Source: Actinomycetota bacterium
GTDB taxonomy: Bacteria > Actinomycetota > Thermoleophilia > Solirubrobacterales > Solirubrobacteraceae
Reading direction: 5' to 3'
Length of the DNA: 5,537 bases
NCBI GenBank assembly: GCA_009699565.1
Contig: WLNX01000123.1
Span: forward strand, 1 to 5,537
Shown: positions 1 to 5,537 of the stretch, piece by piece
Layout: the number at the start of each line of letters is the position of its first letter
Numbering within the stretch: the first letter of the stretch is position 1
Notes under the pieces: generated by a model
Database searches by the model: none
What the model was told of the DNA's origin: nothing
The model's input: the letters and a program-made list of their open reading frames with translations, nothing else
Position numbers and translations under genes: made by a program

Positions 1-630
1 GCCGACGTTTACGGCGACCTCCTCAACAAGAACGAGATCTTCCTCCAGCGCCAGCGCGACGTCTGCCCGCTGCCAGCCGAAACACTCCGCGAGTACGGCG
101 TAACCGGGCCGCTTCTGCGCGCCGCCGGCGACCCTTGGGACCTGCGCAAGGCGATGCCCTACAGCTCATACGACGACTTTGAGTTCAAGATCCCCGTAGG
201 CACCAAGGGCGACAACTACGACCGCTTCCAAGTCCGCCTCCAGGAGGTCAAGGAGTCGGTCAAGATCATCACGCAGGCGCTCGACAAGCTGCCGGACGGC
301 CCGACGATCACTGACGACCGCAAGATCGCGCTGCCGCCGCGCCACGAGCTGGCAACTTCGATGGAAGCGCTGATTCACCACTTCAAGCTCGTCACCGAAG
401 GGATGCGAGTTCCGGAGGGCGAGGTCTACAACGCGATTGAGGGCGCCCGCGGCGAGCTCGGCTGCTTCGTTCGCTCCGACGGCTCCAGCAAGCCGGCGCG
501 CGTCCACATGCGCGACCCAAGCCTCGTCAACATGCAGGCGACGCCGGCCGCCACCGAAGGCTGGCTGCTGGCCGACATGCTCGCCACCGTCGCGATGTTC
601 GACCCGATCATCGGAGGGGTGGACCGCTGA
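1..630 (+). CDS. nuoD: NADH-quinone oxidoreductase subunit D, C-terminal part (5' end outside window)
   Basis: NuoD is the 49 kDa-type subunit of the peripheral arm of complex I; with NuoB it forms much of the quinone-reduction site, and it descends from the large subunit of [NiFe] hydrogenases. The frame is open from base 1 and gives 209 residues before TGA at 628-630; the full protein is usually about 400 residues, so roughly the second half is here. Family signatures seen (window residue numbers): YGVTGPLLRA (32-41), WDLRK (46-50), PYSSYDDFEF (53-62), GD-YDR (70-75), SMEALIHHFKL (120-130), VPEGEVYNAIEGARGELG (137-154), VRSDGSSKPARV (157-168) and the terminal GGVDR. The usual quinone-site His and Tyr near the N-terminus lie outside the window, so a NuoC-NuoD fusion cannot be excluded. 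Oddities: DVC (20-22) where relatives commonly have a GVG-like segment, and Gly instead of an acidic or small residue in the terminal G-x-VDR. The gene overlaps nuoE by one base (TGATG). Identity is very secure. Confidence 0.97.
   Translation, partial: ADVYGDLLNKNEIFLQRQRDVCPLPAETLREYGVTGPLLRAAGDPWDLRKAMPYSSYDDFEFKIPVGTKGDNYDRFQVRLQEVKESVKIITQALDKLPDGPTITDDRKIALPPRHELATSMEALIHHFKLVTEGMRVPEGEVYNAIEGARGELGCFVRSDGSSKPARVHMRDPSLVNMQATPAATEGWLLADMLATVAMFDPIIGGVDR
613..619 (+). promoter_or_regulatory. Ribosome binding site for nuoE
   Basis: GGAGGGG ends 10 bases before the nuoE ATG at 630 and lies inside the last codons of nuoD. It is the strongest Shine-Dalgarno match in the window and supports the start at 630. 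The same bases encode the Gly-Gly of the NuoD C-terminal GGVDR. Confidence 0.7.
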
Positions 631-1250
631 TGACCGAAGTCCGCCGCTTCACGCACGACTCGAGGATCCCCGGCTGGGACCGCGCCGCCGACCTGACCAA
701 GCAGCCGGCAGTGATCCCGGACTCGGCGACGACCGAGGTGCCGGACGACCTGCGCGCAGCGATCGAAGACGCGATGCGCCGCTTCCCGAAGGAGGATGCG
801 GCCTTCATCCCCGCGCTCTACGCCGTTCAGGACAAGTACGGCTGGTGCTCGCCCGAGGGCATCGAACAGGCCGCCTCGGTGCTGGACCGCACGCCGGCCG
901 CCCTGACCGCAGTCGCAACCTTCTACGACATGTTCCGCATGGAGCCGCTCGGCCGCAAGACGGTCTACGTCTGCGACAACATCTCCTGCTCTCTCTGCGG
1001 CGCCGACGAGCTGCTGGCGGCGCTGGAGGAGGAGCTGGGAGAAGAGCCCGACGTTCACGTCCGCGGCTTCGAGTGCCTTGGCGCCTGCGACATCGCACCG
1101 ATGGCTTCCGTGAACGGAATCTACGTTGGACCAATTGCGCTGGACGAAGTGCCGGAGCTCGCCCGCCAGATTCGCGAGGGCGAGGACCCACTGCCGCAGC
1201 GTCAGCTGCTGCGCCGACCCTGCGCCGACCCAAAGGCGGGAGAGCAATGA
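630..1250 (+). CDS. nuoE: NADH-quinone oxidoreductase subunit E ([2Fe-2S] N1a, 24 kDa-type)
   Basis: NuoE is the thioredoxin-fold [2Fe-2S] subunit of the NADH-oxidising module. It packs against NuoF and holds cluster N1a near FMN. The 206-residue product has a helical N-terminal domain (about 40-105, including PALYAVQDKYGW at 61-72 and AVATFYDMF at 94-102), then a thioredoxin-like domain with the four ligands C115-x4-C120 and C149-x3-C153 (ECLGACDIAPM at 148-158). The ATG at 630 was chosen because it overlaps the nuoD stop by one base and has a good ribosome binding site. This leaves about 40 residues before the conserved part, a longer leader than in compact NuoE proteins. Oddities: an extra Cys, C123, three residues after ligand C120, where many relatives have Arg or another residue, and a charged C-terminal tail (about 183-206) with a further Cys at 198. 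The gene shares ATGA with nuoF, suggesting coupled translation. HoxE-like or formate dehydrogenase gamma proteins share the fold, but the neighbours settle it as NuoE. Confidence 0.96.
   Translation: MTEVRRFTHDSRIPGWDRAADLTKQPAVIPDSATTEVPDDLRAAIEDAMRRFPKEDAAFIPALYAVQDKYGWCSPEGIEQAASVLDRTPAALTAVATFYDMFRMEPLGRKTVYVCDNISCSLCGADELLAALEEELGEEPDVHVRGFECLGACDIAPMASVNGIYVGPIALDEVPELARQIREGEDPLPQRQLLRRPCADPKAGEQ
1235..1244 (+). promoter_or_regulatory. Weak ribosome binding site for nuoF
   Basis: A purine-rich GGCGGGAGAG stretch lies just before the nuoF ATG at 1247. The best match (GGGAG) is only about four bases from the start and the rest is interrupted by C, so it is a poor Shine-Dalgarno site. 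NuoF synthesis may rely on coupling through the ATGA overlap with nuoE; that is inference. Confidence 0.4.
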
Positions 1251-2563
1251 TCAGCACGCTGCTGTTTGAAGGAATCGACGAAGCCGGCCTCAACACGATC
1301 GACGTCTACCGGCGCCGCGGCGGATATACGCAGCTGGCGGCGGCGCTCAAGATGCCGCAGGACGAGCTGATTACCGAACTGACCGGATCCGGCCTTCGCG
1401 GCCGCGGCGGCGCCGGCTTCCCGATGGGCAAGAAGGCCTCGTTCATCCCGAAGGGCGACATGCAGAAGTACGTCGTCTGCAACGCCGACGAATCGGAGCC
1501 GGGCACCTTCAAGGACCGCGAGCTAATCCAGAAGAATCCGCATCAGCTGATCGAGGGCGTGATCATCGCCTCCTACGCGATCGGCGCGACGATCAGCTAC
1601 ATCTACATTCGCGGCGAGTACGACCAGCAAGCCGACATTCTCGACGCCGCAATCGAGGAAGCGCGCCAAGGCGGGATGCTCGGCGAGAACATCCTTGGAT
1701 CCGGCTTCAACCTCCAGCTTGAGCTGGCGCGCGGCGCCGGCGCCTACATCTGCGGCGAGGAGACCGGCCTGCTTGACTCGCTCGAGGGCAAGCGCGGCAA
1801 CCCGCGCCTGAAGCCGCCGTTCCCCGCCAATCAGGGCCTCTTCCAGGGCCCGACGCTGATCAACAACGTTGAGACGCTCTCCGCGGTTCCGAGCATCGTC
1901 AAGCTCGGCGCCGAGGGCTATGCGGCGATCGGTGTGAAGGACTCGGCCGGCACCAAGCTGGTCTCCGTCAGCGGCAACGTCGAGCGCCCCGGCAACTACG
2001 AGGTCGAGCTCGGTAGGTCGAGCCGCGAGATCATCTACGACCTCGCCGGCGGACCGACCGACGGCCGCGCGATCAAGTGCTGGTTCCCCGGCGGATCAAG
2101 CACCCCGGTGCTGACCGCAGACGATCTCGACGTCGGCTACGACTACGACTCGATCGAGGCCGCCGGCTCGATGCTCGGCTCCGGCGCGATCATCGTCGTT
2201 GACGAGACGCAGTCGATCGTCGAACTGGCCTACAAGCTGGCGAAGTTCTACTCGCACGAGTCCTGCGGCAAGTGCACGCCGTGCCGCGAAGGGACGCGCT
2301 GGACCTTCCACATGGTCGAGCGGATCAAGGACGGCACCGCCACGCCGATGGACCTCGACATCATGGCCGCCGTCCAGGAGCAGATCATCGGCCACTGTCT
2401 CTGCGTGCTGGGCGACGCGATGGCGATGCCGATCGGCTCGCTGATCGCCAAGTTCCGCCCCGAGTTTGAAGCCGAGATCGAAGCTAATCGCAACGAGCGC
2501 GAGCGCAAACTGGCAGCCGAGTTTGCCGCCGCAGAGGTAGAGATCGAGGGGATCACCGCCTGA
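1247..2563 (+). CDS. nuoF: NADH-quinone oxidoreductase subunit F (NADH/FMN-binding, cluster N3, 51 kDa-type)
   Basis: NuoF is the electron entry point of complex I: it binds NADH, takes the hydride on FMN and passes electrons to the [4Fe-4S] cluster N3. The 438-residue product, a normal family length, shows in order the glycine-rich nucleotide loop GRGGAGFP (52-59), NADESEPGTFKDR (79-91), GAGAYICGEET (163-173) leading into NPRLKPPFPA (185-194), NNVETL (206-211), an SLBB-type region (about 235-290), and the N3 ligands SCGKCTPCREGT (C340, C343, C346) with the fourth at C386 in CVLGD. The frame is open upstream to 437, but the ATG at 1247 is chosen because it shares ATGA with the nuoE stop and nothing upstream resembles NuoF. 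Oddities: a short N-terminus (the conserved GGY is already at 25-27), G174 where relatives usually have Ala after GEET, a second Cys (C384) beside C386, and a charged, Ala/Glu-rich tail (about 413-438) beyond the usual end. HoxF-type hydrogenase diaphorases are related, but the nuo context excludes them. Confidence 0.97.
   Translation: MISTLLFEGIDEAGLNTIDVYRRRGGYTQLAAALKMPQDELITELTGSGLRGRGGAGFPMGKKASFIPKGDMQKYVVCNADESEPGTFKDRELIQKNPHQLIEGVIIASYAIGATISYIYIRGEYDQQADILDAAIEEARQGGMLGENILGSGFNLQLELARGAGAYICGEETGLLDSLEGKRGNPRLKPPFPANQGLFQGPTLINNVETLSAVPSIVKLGAEGYAAIGVKDSAGTKLVSVSGNVERPGNYEVELGRSSREIIYDLAGGPTDGRAIKCWFPGGSSTPVLTADDLDVGYDYDSIEAAGSMLGSGAIIVVDETQSIVELAYKLAKFYSHESCGKCTPCREGTRWTFHMVERIKDGTATPMDLDIMAAVQEQIIGHCLCVLGDAMAMPIGSLIAKFRPEFEAEIEANRNERERKLAAEFAAAEVEIEGITA
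2546..2551 (+). promoter_or_regulatory. Ribosome binding site for nuoG
   Basis: GAGGGG lies 11 bases before the nuoG ATG at 2563, inside the final codons of nuoF. It supports that start, which also overlaps the nuoF stop by one base. Confidence 0.55.
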
Positions 2564-5034
2564 TGCCACGGCCGGTCGAGAAGCTCGTCAGCCTGACGAT
2601 CAACGGAAATACGGTCCAGGCTCCCGAGGGAATGATGCTGGCCGACGCCGCGCTGAAGTACGGCGACGTCGAGATTCCCGTCTTCTGTTACGACGCCAAG
2701 ATCGGCCCGCCGGTTGGCGCCTGCCGGATGTGTCTTGTTGAAGTTGAAGGGATTCCCAAGCTTCAGGCCGGCTGCTCGGTCGCCGTCACGGACGGGATGG
2801 TCGTCAACACCGAGTCCGACCAAGTGAAGGCGGCTCAGGAAGCGGTGCTGGAGTTCATCCTGATCAACCACCCGCTCGACTGCCCGGTCTGCGACAAGGG
2901 CGGCGAGTGCCCGCTGCAGGACAACGCATTTGGCTGGGGCGGAGGGCTCTCACGCTTCATCGAACCCAAGCGCCACTTTGAGAAGCCGCTAGCGCTCTCG
3001 CCGCTGATCGCGATCGACCGCGAACGCTGCATCCTCTGCTACCGCTGCGTGCGCTACAGCCAAGAGGTCGCCGAGGACTTTCAGCTGGTGCTCGAAGAGC
3101 GCGGCGCCGACACCTTCGTGACGACCTTCGACGGTCATCCCTACGTCGCTCCCTTCAGCGGCAACATCATCGAGCTGTGCCCGGTTGGCGCGCTCACTTC
3201 AAGGCCTTACCGATTCCGCGCGCGCCCCTGGGACATCGAGCAGGCGGGATCGATCTGCACGCTCTGTCCGGCGCAGTGCAACGTCAGCTTCTCGGTTCGC
3301 GACGAGCGCGTCCTGCGCGTGCTCGGCCGAGACCACGACGGCGTCGACGACGGCTGGCTCTGCGACAAGGGCCGCTTCGCCTACCAGGCGATCCACGTAG
3401 ACGAGCGCGTGACCGAGCCGATGATGCGCGACGGCGGCGAGCTGCGCCCGGTCACGTGGGAGCTGGCGATCGAGACGGCCGCCAAGCTGCTCGCTCACGC
3501 CGGCGCCAACACCGGGGCGATCGTCGGCGGCGAGACGACCAACGAAGAAGGCGTCCTGCTTACGCACCTGATGCGCGAGGCGCTTGGATCAAACGATCTC
3601 GACTCGCGCCCGGGCGGCGCGCTTGAACCCGAACTTCTCCGTGCGCTGAACCAGCCGTCGCTTCAGGCCGCTGTTCCCGACCTTCAGTACGCCCACGCGG
3701 TCCTAGTACTCGACTGCGAGCCGGTCGACGACGCACCGATTCTTGACCTCCGCCTGCGCAAGGGCGTGCGCCACCACGACGTCAAGCTGGTTGTCGCTTC
3801 AAGCCGGCCTTCGGCGCTGGACCCGCGCGCAGCCCACAGCGCCCGCTTCGCTCCTGGCTGCGGAGAGGCCTTTGCAGCCGCGCTGGCAGCCGAACTTGCC
3901 GGCCAGCCTTCCGCCTCGCTGGCTCAGGCAGCAGGGGCCGACCCGGCCGACGTGACCGCGGTCGCCCAGACGCTGAAGGACGCGGGCGACGAGGTAGTGA
4001 TTCTTTGGGGCGAGCGTCTGACCGGCGGCCCGCGGCGCAACGAGGGAGCTCGCGCGCTGCTGAACCTCGCCGCCCAGCTAGGGATCGACGGGCGCGACTG
4101 CGCGGGGCTCCTCGAGATCCCGGCCGGCACCAACTCGCGCGGCCTGCGCGAAGTTGGCGTGCTGCCGAACGCTTCTATCGGACTTGGCGACGCCGCCGTC
4201 GCCGGCCGCGACTCGCGCGAGATCGCCGAGGCGCTGGCCGAAGGCGACCTGACGGCCCTGATCCTTCTCCACAGCGACCCGCTGCTCGACCAGCCCGACG
4301 GCTCGCTCTGGCGGCGCGCGCTCGGCAAGGCGACGACCGTCGTCGCCCACGCCGCCTTCCTTACGCCCGCCGTCAAGGAGCACGCCAACGTGATCTTCCC
4401 GGCCGAGTCTTACGCCGAGAAGGAAGGGACCGTCGTCCATCCCGACAGCCGCGTCCAGCGCCTGCGCCGCTCGATCGCCCGCCAAGGCGAAACGCGCGCT
4501 GAGTGGGCCCTGCTGGCGGAGCTTTCGGCGCGGATCGGCAACGACCCCGCCGCACTCACCTGCTCGATGGTCAGCGCCCGCATCTTCGACCAGGTGCCGT
4601 TCTACAACGGACTCTCCCTGGACCTGATCGGCGGCGCCGGCATCCGCTGGAGCGAACGCGCCGAGGCAGCCTCGTTCCCGTCCGCGCCCGCCGCTCCTTT
4701 TCAGCTGGATGCGCCGCCTGCGGCAGCTTCGCCCAACGGACTGCTGCGCCTCGGAAGCTTCCGCTCGATCTGGGCCTCGCCCGAGGTTGAAGCGTCGCCG
4801 GCACTTGCCTTCCTGCATCCGCGTCAGCGGGTCGAGATCGCTCCCGGGGACGCCGAACGGCTTGGGATCAGGCACGGCGAGAACGTCACCGTCGCCTCCA
4901 ACGGCGATTCGGTAACCGGCCTTGCCGAGGTGCGCGCCGGGGCCCCGGAGGGGACCGTCTTCCTCCAGAACGCAATTCCAGGCGACAGCGCAGCGCAGCT
5001 TGAAGGGCCGCTGGTCGAGGTCAGACGATCATGA
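2563..5034 (+). CDS. nuoG: NADH-quinone oxidoreductase subunit G (75 kDa-type, clusters N1b, N5, N4, N7)
   Basis: NuoG carries most of the iron-sulfur relay from NuoF towards the quinone module. The 823-residue product starts with a plant-type ferredoxin domain (about 8-85) with N1b ligands C42-x11-C54-x2-C57-x13-C71. Next is the His-Cys [4Fe-4S] site N5, H103-x3-C107-x2-C110-x5-C116. N4 has C156-x2-C159-x2-C162 and distal C206 in ELCPVGAL. A further complete set, C232-x2-C235-x3-C239-x27-C267, matches the off-pathway N7 cluster kept by only part of the family. From about 280 a molybdopterin-oxidoreductase-like domain follows, then a Pro/Ala-rich linker (about 701-725) and a C-terminal molybdopterin-dinucleotide-binding-like beta domain (about 735-815). 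The molybdoenzyme-like part looks non-catalytic: after GSNDLDSR (342-349) there is no Cys where a metal-ligating Cys or Sec would be expected. Length is between the Thermus (about 780) and E. coli (about 900) proteins. The gene overlaps nuoF by one base and nuoH by four. A formate dehydrogenase or NAD-linked hydrogenase subunit is ruled out by context and the missing catalytic residue. Confidence 0.97.
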   Translation: MPRPVEKLVSLTINGNTVQAPEGMMLADAALKYGDVEIPVFCYDAKIGPPVGACRMCLVEVEGIPKLQAGCSVAVTDGMVVNTESDQVKAAQEAVLEFILINHPLDCPVCDKGGECPLQDNAFGWGGGLSRFIEPKRHFEKPLALSPLIAIDRERCILCYRCVRYSQEVAEDFQLVLEERGADTFVTTFDGHPYVAPFSGNIIELCPVGALTSRPYRFRARPWDIEQAGSICTLCPAQCNVSFSVRDERVLRVLGRDHDGVDDGWLCDKGRFAYQAIHVDERVTEPMMRDGGELRPVTWELAIETAAKLLAHAGANTGAIVGGETTNEEGVLLTHLMREALGSNDLDSRPGGALEPELLRALNQPSLQAAVPDLQYAHAVLVLDCEPVDDAPILDLRLRKGVRHHDVKLVVASSRPSALDPRAAHSARFAPGCGEAFAAALAAELAGQPSASLAQAAGADPADVTAVAQTLKDAGDEVVILWGERLTGGPRRNEGARALLNLAAQLGIDGRDCAGLLEIPAGTNSRGLREVGVLPNASIGLGDAAVAGRDSREIAEALAEGDLTALILLHSDPLLDQPDGSLWRRALGKATTVVAHAAFLTPAVKEHANVIFPAESYAEKEGTVVHPDSRVQRLRRSIARQGETRAEWALLAELSARIGNDPAALTCSMVSARIFDQVPFYNGLSLDLIGGAGIRWSERAEAASFPSAPAAPFQLDAPPAAASPNGLLRLGSFRSIWASPEVEASPALAFLHPRQRVEIAPGDAERLGIRHGENVTVASNGDSVTGLAEVRAGAPEGTVFLQNAIPGDSAAQLEGPLVEVRRS
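5017..5021 (+). promoter_or_regulatory. Ribosome binding site for nuoH
   Basis: GAGGT lies nine bases before the nuoH ATG at 5031 and inside the last codons of nuoG. It supports the start, which shares ATGA with the nuoG stop. Confidence 0.6.
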
Positions 5035-5537
5035 ACCTGAACGCGCCGCTGGCGCTGGTCGGCTACATCGAGCCCTGGTGGATGGTGATCATCAAGAGCG
5101 TCGTCTTCGCCTTCATCGGTCTTCAGCTCGTGCCGGTGGTGCTGTTGATGGAACGGAAGATCCTCGGGCGCTTCCAGAACCGCTACGGACCCAACCGCGT
5201 CGGCCTTTACGGGTTGATGACGCCGATCGCCGACATCATCAAGCTTCTCAGCAAAGAGCCTTTCCGCCCGCGCACCGCGATTGGCTGGCTCTTCGAGCTG
5301 GCGCCGGTGCTTTCGATCATGGCCGCCTTCGGCGCGCTGGCGCTGGTGCCCTACGGCCCGGTCGTTGACATCTTCGGCACGGCAACCGGCCTCTACGGGA
5401 TCGACGTCAGCATCGGCCCGCTCTATGTCTTCGCGTTCGGCGCGATCTCGTTCTACTCGGTGATGCTGGGCGGCTGGGCATCGGGCTCCAAGTACTCGTT
5501 CCTCGGCTCAATGCGCGCCGCAGCGCAGCTGATCAGC
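5031..5537 (+). CDS. nuoH: NADH-quinone oxidoreductase subunit H, N-terminal part (3' end outside window)
   Basis: NuoH (ND1) is the membrane subunit that joins the peripheral arm to the proton-pumping arm and forms the entry to the quinone chamber. The frame from ATG 5031 is open to the window end, giving 169 residues of a protein usually 320-430 long. Hydrophobic segments, likely transmembrane helices, lie at about 16-40, 84-108 and 128-149; an amphipathic helix is likely at about 60-76. Signatures: ERKILGRFQNRYGPNRVG (41-58), PIADIIKLLSKE (65-76) and GGWASGSKYSFLGSMRAAAQ (147-166). These are the cytoplasmic loops that line the quinone tunnel in known structures. The start is supported by a ribosome binding site and the ATGA overlap with nuoG. 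Oddities: MTP (63-65) where LQP or WQP is common, and Glu89 in FELAP (88-92), where relatives usually have a neutral residue before LAP. No frameshift or internal stop is seen. Identity is very secure; only the C-terminal part is unseen. Confidence 0.96.
   Translation, partial: MNLNAPLALVGYIEPWWMVIIKSVVFAFIGLQLVPVVLLMERKILGRFQNRYGPNRVGLYGLMTPIADIIKLLSKEPFRPRTAIGWLFELAPVLSIMAAFGALALVPYGPVVDIFGTATGLYGIDVSIGPLYVFAFGAISFYSVMLGGWASGSKYSFLGSMRAAAQLIS

Noticed and set aside
437..1246. Upstream extension of the nuoF frame by 270 codons
   Set aside because: It overlaps all of nuoE and part of nuoD, is Arg/Ala/Pro-rich low-complexity translation, and NuoF similarity begins only at the ATG at 1247.
426..1247. 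273-codon minus-strand open frame covering nuoE
   Set aside because: It is antisense to a well-supported gene, is rich in Arg/Val/Gly as expected from reversed high-GC codons, and shows no recognisable motif.
1384..1704. GGATCCGGC occurring twice (near 1385 and 1697) as a possible repeat
   Set aside because: Both copies encode Gly-Ser-Gly in the nuoF frame and the match does not extend; it is codon coincidence.
2248..2871. Minus-strand open frame across the nuoF/nuoG junction
   Set aside because: Antisense shadow of conserved cysteine-rich regions in both genes; no motif of its own.
3177..3626. Plus-strand alternative frame inside nuoG
   Set aside because: Extremely Arg/Ala-rich product in the wrong frame; nuoG is continuous through the region with conserved N7 motifs.
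4078..4875. 265-codon minus-strand open frame within nuoG
   Set aside because: High-GC shadow of the less conserved C-terminal half of nuoG; composition is typical of reversed coding sequence.
2563..5034. NuoG as a formate dehydrogenase or other molybdoenzyme alpha subunit
   Set aside because: The four-domain Fe-S N-terminus, the missing catalytic Cys/Sec and the position between nuoF and nuoH identify it as complex I subunit G.
4922..5368. Plus-strand open frame across the nuoG/nuoH junction
   Set aside because: Out of frame with both genes; nuoH from 5031 carries clear ND1 signatures and hydrophobic helices while this frame has none.
1..5537. A novel or undescribed system hidden in the window
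   Set aside because: Five collinear core complex I genes fill the window, with no unassigned gene, gap, array or mobile element left to host one.

Overview
The window is part of an operon for the proton-pumping NADH:quinone oxidoreductase (respiratory complex I, NDH-1). Five genes lie head to tail on the + strand in the canonical order nuoD (3' part) - nuoE - nuoF - nuoG - nuoH (5' part). All adjacent genes overlap by 1 or 4 bases, so there is no intergenic space, and no stretch over 300 bases lacks a gene. I saw no RNA gene, mobile element, CRISPR array, promoter or terminator. Both ends cut through coding sequence, so the operon must continue on each side; nuoA-C upstream and nuoI-N downstream would be expected but are not visible.

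Region by region: 1-630 encodes the last 209 residues of NuoD, a 49 kDa-type subunit of the quinone-reducing module. 630-1250 encodes NuoE, the 24 kDa-type [2Fe-2S] (N1a) subunit. 1247-2563 encodes NuoF, the 51 kDa-type subunit with the NADH and FMN sites and cluster N3. 2563-5034 encodes NuoG, the 75 kDa-type subunit with ligands for N1b, N5, N4 and the off-pathway N7 cluster. 5031-5537 encodes the first 169 residues of NuoH, the ND1-type membrane subunit. Together E, F and G form the NADH-oxidising module: NADH gives hydride to FMN on NuoF, and electrons pass through N3, N1b, N4 and N5 towards the NuoD/NuoB/NuoI module, where quinone is reduced at the interface with NuoH.

The DNA is high in GC (roughly two thirds by eye), with strong preference for C or G at third codon positions. 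Dedicated NuoE and NuoF, and a NuoG of about 820 residues with an N7 motif, fit a respiring, NADH-oxidising bacterium. An actinobacterial-type host (for example Thermoleophilia) is my best guess, but it is an impression and not a demonstrated assignment.

I do not see a novel system. This is a core, intact respiratory operon. The points worth a second look are lineage-specific details: substitutions at usually conserved positions in NuoD, NuoE, NuoF and NuoH, unusual termini in NuoE and NuoF, the retained N7 ligand set, and the alternating 1/4-base overlaps.
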